Positions 1-5,756 are shown, counted from the first letter of the stretch. The stretch: DNA of 6,041 nucleotides from JAJFVC01 sp039698075 (GCA_039698075.1 JBDKTJ010000106.1:1-6041); one strand, 5' to 3'. Numbers and translations are program-made. Notes: generated by a model from the letters alone, not told the origin.

Positions 1-1
1 C

Positions 2-820
2 GACGACAACGGAAAGCCGCTCGCCGCCAACGAACGGCACGACTACAAATACGTCGGCGGCCAAGATACCTGGACCGCGTTGAAATCCGGAAAGCTCGCG
101 TGGAAACTGATCGAAAAGAAGTCCGACTTTGAGTCGCTCACCTCGGGCACGACGCCGGCCAAAGTGGTTGGCGCCGCACAGGTCGGTTCCACCTTGCAAG
201 AAAAGCGCTGCCGCGCCATGACCGATGCGCCATACGACCACATCACCAAGAATCCCAGCGCAGAACAACTGGCCCGCCAGCCGCTGGCCGATCCGAAAAA
301 CCCGAACGTCCCGTCGCTGGCCACGATGGCCCGGGCGGCGATCAACTGCCTGGACGACAACCCCAAGGGGTTTTACTTGATGATCGAGGGCGGCGCGGTC
401 GATTGGGCCAACCATGCCAACGAGCCCGATCGGATGATCGAGGAGCAAATCGACTTCGTCCAAGCGATCGAGGCCGTTGTCGCGTGGGTCGAATCGCACG
501 GCGGCTGGGACAATACGCTGCTGATCCTGACGGCCGATCACGAAAGCGGCCTGCTGTGGGGCCCCCATTCCGACAAGATCGCCTTTGCACCATTGCAAGA
601 TCGCGGCGCCGGAAAATTGCCCGGCCTGCGGTACAATTCGCACGGACACGCCAACAGTCTGGTGCCCGTCTACGCCCGAGGTCCAGGCAGCCAGCGATTC
701 GCCGAGTTGGTCCGAGGCAACGATGAAAAGGCCGCCGCCCAGTGGGGCATTTCCGGCCAATACATCAACAACACCGACATTTTCAAGGTGATGCGGGCCG
801 AAGTCGACGCCGGCAAATAG
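2..820 (+). CDS. Alkaline phosphatase, PhoA family (C-terminal part, 5' end outside window)
   Basis: This is a zinc/magnesium phosphomonoesterase that releases inorganic phosphate; the family is normally exported. The frame is open from base 2, so 272 residues are seen and the start, signal peptide and nucleophile Ser lie upstream. Visible metal motifs, numbered from the first residue here: EGGAVDWANHAN, with Glu129, Asp134 and His138 matching E. coli PhoA Glu322, Asp327 and His331; TADHESG (Asp and His codons at 536-541), matching Asp369/His370; and a His at 647-649, four residues before VPVYARGPG, matching His412. These are family knowledge mapped onto the visible sequence. The codon at 80 is an internal TTG (Leu), not a start. 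The gene ends TAG and converges on the HPr gene 22 bp away. Family assignment is secure; which PhoA subfamily cannot be said from this fragment. Confidence 0.95.
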   Translation, partial: DDNGKPLAANERHDYKYVGGQDTWTALKSGKLAWKLIEKKSDFESLTSGTTPAKVVGAAQVGSTLQEKRCRAMTDAPYDHITKNPSAEQLARQPLADPKNPNVPSLATMARAAINCLDDNPKGFYLMIEGGAVDWANHANEPDRMIEEQIDFVQAIEAVVAWVESHGGWDNTLLILTADHESGLLWGPHSDKIAFAPLQDRGAGKLPGLRYNSHGHANSLVPVYARGPGSQRFAELVRGNDEKAAAQWGISGQYINNTDIFKVMRAEVDAGK

Positions 821-822
821 AA

Positions 823-834
823 GCCGCACGCGGC
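823..834. terminator. Short GC hairpin between convergent genes
   Basis: GCCG, a CACG loop and CGGC form a small GC-rich stem in the 22-bp gap between the phosphatase stop and the HPr stop. There is no T tract on either side, so a rho-independent terminator is only a possibility. It is listed because it is the only candidate structure between the two convergent transcripts. Confidence 0.2.
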
Positions 835-842
835 CGAAACCG

Positions 843-1133
843 TCAGCCCGCCTCGCCGCAGAGCCCAAACTGCTCGGTGAACATCTTGACCAACTCGTCG
901 AGCACCTGCTCGGCGTCGGGTCCCGTGGCCGTGAACGTCAATTCGGTGCCGGGCGTGGCCCCCAGGCTCAACAATTGCAGAATATCGCCGGCGTCGATCC
1001 GCTGACGCTCGGTCCGCACCTCCACCTTCGACTGGCTGCGACGAACCGCCTGCGCGACGGCCAGACTGGGCCGGGCGTGCAGTCCCGCCGAATTCAACAC
1101 CGTCACCTTGCGCATAGCCGACGCGTGCGACAT
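843..1133 (-). CDS. HPr-family phosphocarrier protein
   Basis: A small cytoplasmic phosphoryl carrier of the PTS type: enzyme I phosphorylates the active-site His, and the phosphate passes to EIIA-type partners or serves regulation. The 96-residue product has the active-site motif GLHARPS (His19, equivalent to His15) and the second HPr block DILQLLSLGA, and ends at the usual family length. The residue exactly 31 after the active-site His, which is Ser46 in Firmicute HPr, is Asp50, so HPr kinase could not phosphorylate it. The first ATG is chosen because GAGG lies 8 bases upstream (plus-strand 1142-1145); the inner Met7 has no such site and would leave a short N-terminus. The gene begins 13 bp after the corA stop, so the two are probably one operon. 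No enzyme I or EII gene is in view. The NPr/HPr subtype is undecided. Confidence 0.93.
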   Translation of the reverse strand: MSHASAMRKVTVLNSAGLHARPSLAVAQAVRRSQSKVEVRTERQRIDAGDILQLLSLGATPGTELTFTATGPDAEQVLDELVKMFTEQFGLCGEAG

Positions 1134-1141
1134 GAGTCCGT

Positions 1142-1145
1142 CCTC
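1142..1145 (-). promoter_or_regulatory. Ribosome binding site of the HPr gene
   Basis: GAGG on the minus strand, 8 bases before the ATG at 1133. It lies immediately after the corA stop codon (1149-1147), which selects the longer of two possible HPr starts and points to co-translation from a corA-HPr message. Confidence 0.6.
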
Positions 1146-1146
1146 G

Positions 1147-2058
1147 TTACCACTTCCTCAACCAGCCCATGAACCAAACGGACATCGCCGAGGCCGCCGC
1201 CAGCACCAGCACGATCCAAAACGTCCAAGGATGATCCATGCCCGGAAACTTGACGTTCATCGAAAAGACGCTCACCACCAGCGACGGCAGCATCACGCCC
1301 AGCGTGATGAGCGTGAGCGTTTTCATGAGCCAGTTCAAATTGTTGTTGACGATCGACGCCCGGGCGTCCATCATGCTCGCCAAAATGTTCGAGTAGATCT
1401 CCGCCTGCTCGTAACATTGCGTGTTCTCAATCGCCATGTCGTCCAGATATTCAACGTTCTCGGGCGTGAACCCGAGCTTCACCAGATTGTTCCTCAATCG
1501 CTCGATCAGCTTGCCGTTGCTGTTGATCGCGTTCAGATAATACACCAGGCTTTTTTCCAAACTGAACAGATTCAACAGGTATTTGTTTTGCATCGACGTG
1601 TTGATCTGATCCTCCAACGAATCGGAAACCGCGTTGATCACCCGCAAGTGTTCGAGAAAATGGGCGATCGCATGGTCGAGGATCTTCAACACCATGTCCC
1701 GCAACGACACGATCTTCGAGAACCGCTTGCCCTCGAACAACAAACCGTCTTCCGACGCCACAAGCACCAGACGATCGGCGAACAAAAACAACCCGACCGA
1801 AGCGACGCCGAACACAAACGCATCGGCGCTGGAATAGTTGCGAGGCCGTTTCAAAATGACCGCCACATGGTCGGGCTCGAACTCCAATCGGGCCAGCTCG
1901 TCCGGGTCCAACGACGACGCCAGCGTGTGCTCGTCGATCTTCAGCGAGTCGACCAAGTAACGCCGCTCCGACTCGTCGGGGCTCACATACAGAAAAATGT
2001 TGCCCGCCGCCGCGTCCGACACGACTCGACCGTCCAACAACATCCAACGTTCCAGCAT
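1147..2058 (-). CDS. corA: CorA-family divalent cation (Mg2+/Co2+) transporter with SMN instead of GMN
   Basis: An inner-membrane pentameric channel family that takes up Mg2+ (or Co2+/Ni2+). The 303-residue protein has the CorA plan: an alpha/beta cytoplasmic domain (about 1-130), a long helical region (about 140-240) and two C-terminal membrane segments (about 247-265 and 278-299) joined by a short periplasmic loop. The loop should start with the near-invariant GMN; here it reads FSMNVKFPG, with SMN at residues 266-268 (plus-strand 1255-1263). The short basic tail WLRKW faces the cytoplasm. The ATG at 2058 follows only a weak GGA, and no in-frame ATG lies just upstream. It is divergent from mgtE and in line with the HPr gene. 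The family is certain; transport of Mg2+ itself is uncertain because of the altered signature, which in other proteins affects selectivity or activity. Confidence 0.9.
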   Translation of the reverse strand: MLERWMLLDGRVVSDAAAGNIFLYVSPDESERRYLVDSLKIDEHTLASSLDPDELARLEFEPDHVAVILKRPRNYSSADAFVFGVASVGLFLFADRLVLVASEDGLLFEGKRFSKIVSLRDMVLKILDHAIAHFLEHLRVINAVSDSLEDQINTSMQNKYLLNLFSLEKSLVYYLNAINSNGKLIERLRNNLVKLGFTPENVEYLDDMAIENTQCYEQAEIYSNILASMMDARASIVNNNLNWLMKTLTLITLGVMLPSLVVSVFSMNVKFPGMDHPWTFWIVLVLAAASAMSVWFMGWLRKW

Positions 2059-2284
2059 TTTCCAAAAACCCTTCGCTCGGGTGGAGTGGTCATTTTCAGA
2101 CGCGGTGGCGGCCCACCCGTCGCACGGTCATCCCAACGTCCCAACATACACGACATTCGCGTGCAAAGTAATATGGATTCCGGCGGCCCCCCTCTCGCAA
2201 TCATCGAACCGGTCTTCCCAAAGGACCAAACGACACCGACGCCCGCAAATCGGACCGACACCTTGGGCTTTTACGCTTCACCCC

Positions 2285-2313
2285 CTGTGGACTAATCGAC
2301 GGTGGCGTATAAT
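2285..2313 (+). promoter_or_regulatory. Probable mgtE promoter
   Basis: A perfect TATAAT at 2308-2313, 44 bp before the mgtE start. The -35 position at 17-bp spacing reads CTGTGG, a poor match to TTGACA, so an activator or an alternative sigma preference is possible. Transcription would start near 2320 and leave a leader of about 38 bases. Confidence 0.5.
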
Positions 2314-2340
2314 GGCGGGCTTCGCCACGACGTCCCCCCC

Positions 2341-2351
2341 GGTTCGGAACC
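2341..2351. repeat. Perfect inverted repeat GGTTC-G-GAACC in the mgtE leader
   Basis: An 11-bp palindrome with a one-base centre, 6 bp before the mgtE ATG and over the place where a Shine-Dalgarno sequence should be. A second small stem, TGGCG/CGCCA, lies at 2313-2327. It could be an operator or a translational element, or chance in GC-rich DNA. Confidence 0.4.
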
Positions 2352-2357
2352 TCGATC

Positions 2358-3722
2358 ATGATCAACCCGCTTGTGTTGCCCGAGTTGCGAGAATTGTTGC
2401 ACGATCAGGATTCCGCCACGCTCTCCGAGATTCTGACGGACCTGTTGCCGGCCAGCATCGCAGAGCTCAGCGAGGGGCTGTCGGTCGAAGAAACCTGGCA
2501 GCTTCTGGACCACGCCTCGATCGAACGGCAGGCCGAAATCTTTTCGTTCTATCCGATCCCCAAACAGGTCGAGATGGTCCAAGGCGTCGGCGTCGAGCGG
2601 ATGTCCAAGCTGTTGGAAATCATGGCGCCTGACGATCGGGTCGACCTGCTCAAACAGCTCGATCCCGAGGTGGTCGAGGATCTGATGCCGCTGGTGACCA
2701 AAGCCGAGCGGCAAGACATCCGGATGTTGCTGTCCTGTCCCGAAGGCAGCGCCGGCTCGGTGATGACGACCGAATACGCCACGGTCCCGCCTGACGCGAC
2801 CGTCGAGCACGCCATCGCCCTGGTGCGTCAGCAGGCCCCCTCGCGTGAAACGATTTATTCGATCTACGTGCTGGACGACAAGCGGCATCTGATCGGGTTT
2901 CTTTCGTTGCGCGATCTGATCCTCGCCAAATCGACGGCCCGCGTGCGCGACATCATGCGTCAGGACGTCGTTTCCGTCCGCGTCGACGTGGACCGCGAGG
3001 TGGCCGCCAACGACTTGGCCCAATACGACTTCCTCGCCATCCCCGTCGTCGACGACCAGAACCGCCTGGTGGGCATCATCACCAGCGACGACGTGATCGA
3101 CGTCATGCAACAGGAAGCCACCGAAGACGCGTTGTTGATGGGCGGCGTCAGCGCCATGGAAGAGAACTACCTGGACGTGAGCTTTTTCACCGTCTGGCGA
3201 CGCCGAGCCGTGTGGCTTTCGGCCCTCTTCTTGGCCGAACTGTTCACGTTCACCGCGATGTCGTCGTTTTCAAAGGCCATCGAAGCGATCGTGGCGTTGA
3301 GCTTCTTCGTGCCGCTGTGCATCTCGACCGGCGGCAATTCCGGCTCGCAAGCCGCAACGCTCATCACCCGCGCCTTGGCGCTGGGCCACGTCACCATGCG
3401 CGATTTCTGGCGCGTCCTGCGACACGAACTCTTGATGGGCCTCGCGCTGGGCGTGACGCTCGCCTGCATCGCGTTTGTCCGCGTCAGCCTGACGCCCCAT
3501 TCGATGTTAGGCAACGCCAATCGCTTCATGCTTTCGTTCGTTATCGCCCAAACCGTGGCAATCATCTGTCTCTGGGGCACGCTGGTCGGCTCGCTGCTGC
3601 CGATCGGCTTCAAGCGAATCGGCATCGACCCCGGCTACGCCTCCAGCCCGTTCGTCGCCACGTTCGTCGACGTAACCGGCATCGTCATCTATTTTTCGAT
3701 CGCCAAAGTCTTTTTGTTGTAG
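2358..3722 (+). CDS. mgtE: MgtE magnesium channel/transporter
   Basis: A homodimeric inner-membrane Mg2+ channel gated by cytoplasmic Mg2+ sensing. The 454 residues match the usual family length. Order: helical N domain (about 1-130); CBS1 (about 133-193, starting GSVMTTEYATV); CBS2 (about 195-252, with FLAIPVVDDQNRLVGIITSDD); a connecting helix; then five membrane segments from about 282 to 454. Family signatures are intact: STGGNSGSQAATLITRAL (GGN at 325-327) in the second membrane segment, and PFVATFVDVTGIVIYFSIA at the end, where Asp438 corresponds to the pore Asp432 of Thermus MgtE. Acidic residues of the N and CBS domains that hold regulatory Mg2+ in known structures are plentiful. The ATG is preceded by a weak ribosome site (CGGAAC). 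It sits divergently next to corA, which suggests joint magnesium homeostasis. No sign of decay. Confidence 0.97.
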   Translation: MINPLVLPELRELLHDQDSATLSEILTDLLPASIAELSEGLSVEETWQLLDHASIERQAEIFSFYPIPKQVEMVQGVGVERMSKLLEIMAPDDRVDLLKQLDPEVVEDLMPLVTKAERQDIRMLLSCPEGSAGSVMTTEYATVPPDATVEHAIALVRQQAPSRETIYSIYVLDDKRHLIGFLSLRDLILAKSTARVRDIMRQDVVSVRVDVDREVAANDLAQYDFLAIPVVDDQNRLVGIITSDDVIDVMQQEATEDALLMGGVSAMEENYLDVSFFTVWRRRAVWLSALFLAELFTFTAMSSFSKAIEAIVALSFFVPLCISTGGNSGSQAATLITRALALGHVTMRDFWRVLRHELLMGLALGVTLACIAFVRVSLTPHSMLGNANRFMLSFVIAQTVAIICLWGTLVGSLLPIGFKRIGIDPGYASSPFVATFVDVTGIVIYFSIAKVFLL

Positions 3723-3814
3723 CAACAGGCGACGGGGCGGCACGGGATTGACATTTTGGTTGGTTGTAGATAGAAGAACGGCATGGTGGTGCGTGACAAT
3801 TTCCACTGGTGCGC
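3723..3814 (+). other. Spacer between mgtE and the first 40-bp repeat
   Basis: Short non-coding stretch with no clear terminator for mgtE: there is no stem followed by a T run. It contains the candidate promoter for the TPR gene. Accessory-looking sequence begins about here. Confidence 0.5.
3748..3776 (+). promoter_or_regulatory. Candidate promoter of the TPR lipoprotein gene
   Basis: A perfect -35 TTGACA at 3748-3753, 17 bp, then TAGAAG at 3771-3776 (four of six matches to TATAAT). A start near 3783 would give a leader of about 83 bases that includes the whole 40-bp repeat and its hairpin. Confidence 0.4.
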
Positions 3815-3854
3815 GGGTGCCGTGGCCACGCTTGTCGTGGCCACGTTTAGCGCC
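3815..3854 (+). repeat. 40-bp interspersed palindromic repeat, copy 1
   Basis: The core is the 10-bp palindrome CGTGGCCACG at 3821-3830, a CTTGT spacer, and the same palindrome at 3836-3845, preceded by GGGTGC and followed by TTTAGCGCC. The two palindromes can pair into a perfect 10-bp stem with a 5-base loop. It ends 11 bp before the TPR gene start, and the ribosome site follows directly. Copies 2 (direct) and 3 (inverted) lie downstream of that gene. Confidence 0.9.
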
Positions 3855-3856
3855 TT

Positions 3857-3860
3857 GAGG
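3857..3860 (+). promoter_or_regulatory. Ribosome binding site of the TPR lipoprotein gene
   Basis: GAGG, 5 bases before the first and 8 bases before the second of two adjacent ATG codons (3866 and 3869), just downstream of the repeat hairpin. The second ATG has the better spacing, so the true start could be one codon later. Confidence 0.55.
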
Positions 3861-3865
3861 TTCAA

Positions 3866-4627
3866 ATGATGCGACGTGCTGTTCTATTCGTCATGCTGTT
3901 GCTCTTGTCTTCCGCAGTGGTTGCGACGATTGTCGGGTGCTGCAAATCCTCGAGTTCCGAGAAAAAATCTGTCCAGGCCCAAGAGCGGGAATACGACACT
4001 GCCATCGCTAACTTTACGGAAGCCCTCCGACTCGACCCCAAATCTGTTGAGGCGTATTATGGCCGAGGCATGACATGGGCCTGCAAGGGTGACCACAGCC
4101 GAGCCATCGCCGACTTCAACGAAGCCCTCCAACTCGACCCGAAACTCGCCAAGGCGTACTACGGCCGAGGTGTGGCATGGGGCTGTACGGGTGATAATGG
4201 CAGAGCCATCGCCGACTTCAACGAGGCCATCCGACTCGACCCGCAACTCGCCGAGGCCTACGGCGACCGGGGACGCGGTTACTATCAAACAGGCGACCTC
4301 GACAACGCGATTGCTGATTTTACCGAGATGCTGCGGCTCAAGCCAAGAGATGCCTTTGCGTACTACAGCCGCGGCCTCGCCTGGGGCAAAAAACGTGAAT
4401 ATGACAAGGCCATTGCGGACTTTACCGAGGCGGTTCGGCTCAATCCGCAACATGCCAAGGCGTATCAGAATCGGGGAGTCGCATATTTTTACATGGACAA
4501 GCAAGATCGAGCGATCGCTGACTTCAACGAGGCCCTCCGGCTCGATCCAAAACTCTCGGAGGCGTACTTCTATCGAGACCTTGCCAACAAGAAGAAGCGC
4601 CGTCCCGCTACGGATGGACGAATGTGA
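3866..4627 (+). CDS. TPR-repeat lipoprotein
   Basis: A predicted envelope protein of 253 residues. The N-terminus has MMRR, a hydrophobic segment (5-23) and a lipobox IVGC with Cys25 as the likely lipidated residue, followed by a Ser/Lys linker. From residue 43 to 246 there are six consecutive 34-residue tetratricopeptide units with no gaps (starting at 43, 77, 111, 145, 179 and 213), most with AIADF-NEA-RLDP and AY-GRG consensus, then a 7-residue tail. TPR arrays are protein-binding scaffolds; no enzymatic domain is present and the partner cannot be told. Units 1-3 are also alike at the DNA level, with a 102-bp period, pointing to recent internal duplication. The gene is tightly enclosed by direct copies of the 40-bp repeat, 11 bp upstream and 15 bp downstream, which suggests a mobile or duplicated module. 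Confidence 0.9.
   Translation: MMRRAVLFVMLLLLSSAVVATIVGCCKSSSSEKKSVQAQEREYDTAIANFTEALRLDPKSVEAYYGRGMTWACKGDHSRAIADFNEALQLDPKLAKAYYGRGVAWGCTGDNGRAIADFNEAIRLDPQLAEAYGDRGRGYYQTGDLDNAIADFTEMLRLKPRDAFAYYSRGLAWGKKREYDKAIADFTEAVRLNPQHAKAYQNRGVAYFYMDKQDRAIADFNEALRLDPKLSEAYFYRDLANKKKRRPATDGRM
3992..4603 (+). repeat. Six tandem 102-bp units coding the TPR array
   Basis: Each unit codes one 34-residue TPR. Boundaries fall at 3992, 4094, 4196, 4298, 4400 and 4502. Nucleotide identity is strongest between units 2 and 3 (shared AGCCATCGCCGACTTCAACGA), while units 4-6 have diverged more. Such arrays can gain or lose units by slippage or recombination. Confidence 0.75.
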
Positions 4628-4642
4628 TGAAAAGAACAGCGA

Positions 4643-4682
4643 GGGTGCCGTGGTCACGCTTGTCGTGGCCACGTTGAGTGCC
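4643..4682 (+). repeat. 40-bp interspersed palindromic repeat, copy 2
   Basis: Same orientation as copy 1, with 37 of 40 positions identical. The left palindrome is CGTGGTCACG (one C to T change, which keeps a G-U pair in RNA) and the right is CGTGGCCACG. It starts 15 bp after the TPR gene stop. It forms a perfect inverted repeat with copy 3. Confidence 0.9.
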
Positions 4683-4772
4683 TCGCCCCACAAACCGGCG
4701 TCCCGTCGCCGACTGCAATCCATCGCGACACGTTGCCGCCCATGACAAAATGGGTTGTCCCGCAACAGACGC

Positions 4773-4804
4773 ACGTGGCCACGACAAGCGTGACCACGGC
4801 ACCC
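4773..4804 (-). repeat. Interspersed palindromic repeat, copy 3 (inverted)
   Basis: On the minus strand it reads as copy 2 over 32 bases with no mismatch, including the CGTGGTCACG variant, so copies 2 and 3 are closer to each other than to copy 1. Directly to its right lies a GC hairpin CCCGG / CCGGG (4802-4806 and 4813-4817). Confidence 0.9.
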
Positions 4805-4827
4805 GGGCTCCGCCGGGCCCAAACAGG

Positions 4828-4855
4828 TTTACATTTACAAAAGAAATGGTACACT
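4828..4855 (+). promoter_or_regulatory. Candidate promoter of the AT-rich lipoprotein gene
   Basis: TTTACA at 4828-4833 (five of six to TTGACA), a 16-bp spacer, and TACACT at 4850-4855 (four of six to TATAAT). It lies at the left edge of the AT-richer segment, just after repeat copy 3. A leader of about 150 bases would precede the ATG at 5015. Confidence 0.4.
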
Positions 4856-5000
4856 GACAAAAAATGGCACGACCGTTCCGTTTTTTTTAATCGAATCACT
4901 CTCCGGGGCCTTCGGCTCCACGACAGCAAAGGCTATCGGGGCCACCTTTCGTAACGTTCTTTTAGTTTTCGACGACCGATGTCAGCCTGTTATGTTGCAA

Positions 5001-5008
5001 AAGGAAGG
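5001..5008 (+). promoter_or_regulatory. Ribosome binding site deciding the start at 5015
   Basis: AAGGAAGG, 6 bases before the ATG at 5015. The in-frame ATG at 4979 has no purine-rich site and would add 12 residues in front of the signal peptide, so the later start is preferred. Confidence 0.7.
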
Positions 5009-5014
5009 ATTGTC

Positions 5015-5743
5015 ATGATTGCGAAAACAAATCGCTTTGTTTGTTTTTTCTTGACTGTCGCCTGTGCGACAGTTTGGGGTTGCTCCTCGCCCAAGTACGA
5101 CATTGACTACACTATTGTCGAGAATGACCGTTGTCCAGGAATTGAACTAACAATAAAGGGGCCGGCGGCTAAAATTGCAGTCTTGGTAACAACACCGGAT
5201 AACAACACTCAAACAGCCATCATTGAAAAGGAAAAAATGATGGCAAACTCTGCAAGCGTTGTTTTTTGGCAAGAACGTGGGCTAGCGAAAGGTAAATACA
5301 TTTTCTGCGTCAAACTGTTTGATTCAGAAAAGGTAGCTGCAACAAAGGATGTGTTATTGAATCTTGAAAAAGTTGAGATAGTTAACTTTAAGTTTGTAAC
5401 TGAGAAATGTCCTTGGAAAGAAGAAACCCCATCGTATTACATAAGAAAAATCGTTGTGACTGTCAAAAAAGAGGGGAATGCCCCCGTGCTCTTTCTCGGG
5501 GCAGCTCTGCTAAAAATAGGTGACCAAACTTTTTTTAAAGAAGATCTTGAGTCCATAAGTGAAAGAGTGCTCACGCAAGGATCAGGAGAAATCGTTATTG
5601 ACTGCAGATATAGTCCTTCTCTAGCAGGAAAGTTGTTTCCTGGCGGCCGCACAAAGGCGTCCATTGGGTTGGTTTTCCTACCGGCACCAAATAGTCCAGT
5701 TCACGCATTCAGTAAGGAGATAGATATAAGAGGCACAAACTAA
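5015..5743 (+). CDS. Hypothetical lipoprotein, AT-rich accessory gene
   Basis: I do not recognise the family. The 242-residue product begins MIAKTNR, followed by a hydrophobic stretch and WGC, giving a probable lipidated Cys23 (the Trp before Gly is unusual in a lipobox). The mature part looks all-beta: residues about 42-116 resemble an Ig-like sandwich ending GKYIFCVKLFDSEKV, and about 119-239 form a second beta domain with VTVKKEGNAPV, faintly like CARDB-type adhesion modules. Four further cysteines (40, 98, 132, 197) could form disulfides. No catalytic motif is visible. Base composition is strikingly lower in GC than the neighbours (24 of 60 in the stretch 5221-5280, against 36 of 60 at 2641-2700 in mgtE), and many Lys codons are AAA, suggesting acquisition from elsewhere. 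A 14-bp fragment of the local repeat brackets it. Confidence 0.8.
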   Translation: MIAKTNRFVCFFLTVACATVWGCSSPKYDIDYTIVENDRCPGIELTIKGPAAKIAVLVTTPDNNTQTAIIEKEKMMANSASVVFWQERGLAKGKYIFCVKLFDSEKVAATKDVLLNLEKVEIVNFKFVTEKCPWKEETPSYYIRKIVVTVKKEGNAPVLFLGAALLKIGDQTFFKEDLESISERVLTQGSGEIVIDCRYSPSLAGKLFPGGRTKASIGLVFLPAPNSPVHAFSKEIDIRGTN

Positions 5744-5756
5744 AAGTAGAACATTC

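Larger units (their letters stand above)
2059..2357. promoter_or_regulatory. Divergent corA / mgtE control region
   Basis: About 300 bp without a gene between two oppositely oriented Mg2+ transporter genes. On the mgtE side there is a good -10 and a short leader with two small inverted repeats, entered separately. CGAACCGG at 2205-2212 is the inverse of CCGGTTCG at 2339-2346. I could not find a convincing -35/-10 pair for corA on the minus strand, and I see no room for a long M-box leader between the mgtE promoter and its start. Confidence 0.6.
4643..4804. mobile_element. Possible miniature inverted-repeat element (162 bp)
   Basis: The 32 bases at 4643-4674 are perfectly complementary in inverted order to 4773-4804. 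The 98-bp centre contains no gene, but a second nested imperfect hairpin is present: GTTGC (4732-4736), CCCAT (4739-4743), ATGGG (4750-4754) and GCAAC (4762-4766). The size, perfect inverted ends and lack of coding capacity fit a MITE or composite REP-like element. No clear target-site duplication is seen, so it may simply be two repeats in head-to-head orientation. Confidence 0.5.
4628..4978. other. Non-coding 351-bp region holding the inverted-repeat element and a promoter
   Basis: No convincing gene on either strand. It contains copies 2 and 3 of the repeat facing each other, a GC hairpin (4802-4817), a candidate promoter, an 8-T run (4881-4888) without a preceding stem, and a GGGGCC/GGCTCC stem with a TTC loop (4905-4919) without a following T run. 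Base composition falls towards the AT-rich gene to the right. Confidence 0.6.

Noticed and set aside
1108..2295. 395-residue plus-strand open frame opposite corA
   Set aside because: Antisense shadow: the minus strand has a complete CorA protein with both membrane helices. The plus-strand product is Arg/His/Gln-rich with no domain.
2059..2357. M-box (Mg2+) riboswitch before mgtE
   Set aside because: The perfect -10 leaves only about 38 bases of leader, too short for the M-box, and I see no such consensus further upstream.
2292..3110. 272-residue minus-strand open frame opposite mgtE
   Set aside because: Shadow of the intact MgtE gene; His/Asp/Gly-rich product typical of antisense frames in GC-rich DNA.
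3815..4804. CRISPR array
   Set aside because: Three repeat copies only, with widely different spacing, one inverted, and a coding gene between two of them.
3884..4822. 312-residue minus-strand open frame, longer than the TPR gene it overlaps
   Set aside because: Its length comes from the TPR repeats read backwards. The plus frame has a lipobox, ribosome site and six exact TPR units; the minus frame runs through the repeat element and has no domain.
4881..4888. Run of eight T as a rho-independent terminator
   Set aside because: No GC-rich stem directly precedes it on the plus strand; nor does one suit the minus strand.
4979..5014. Upstream ATG as start of the AT-rich lipoprotein
   Set aside because: No ribosome site, and it would put 12 extra residues ahead of a normal lipoprotein signal, while the ATG at 5015 has AAGGAAGG at good spacing.
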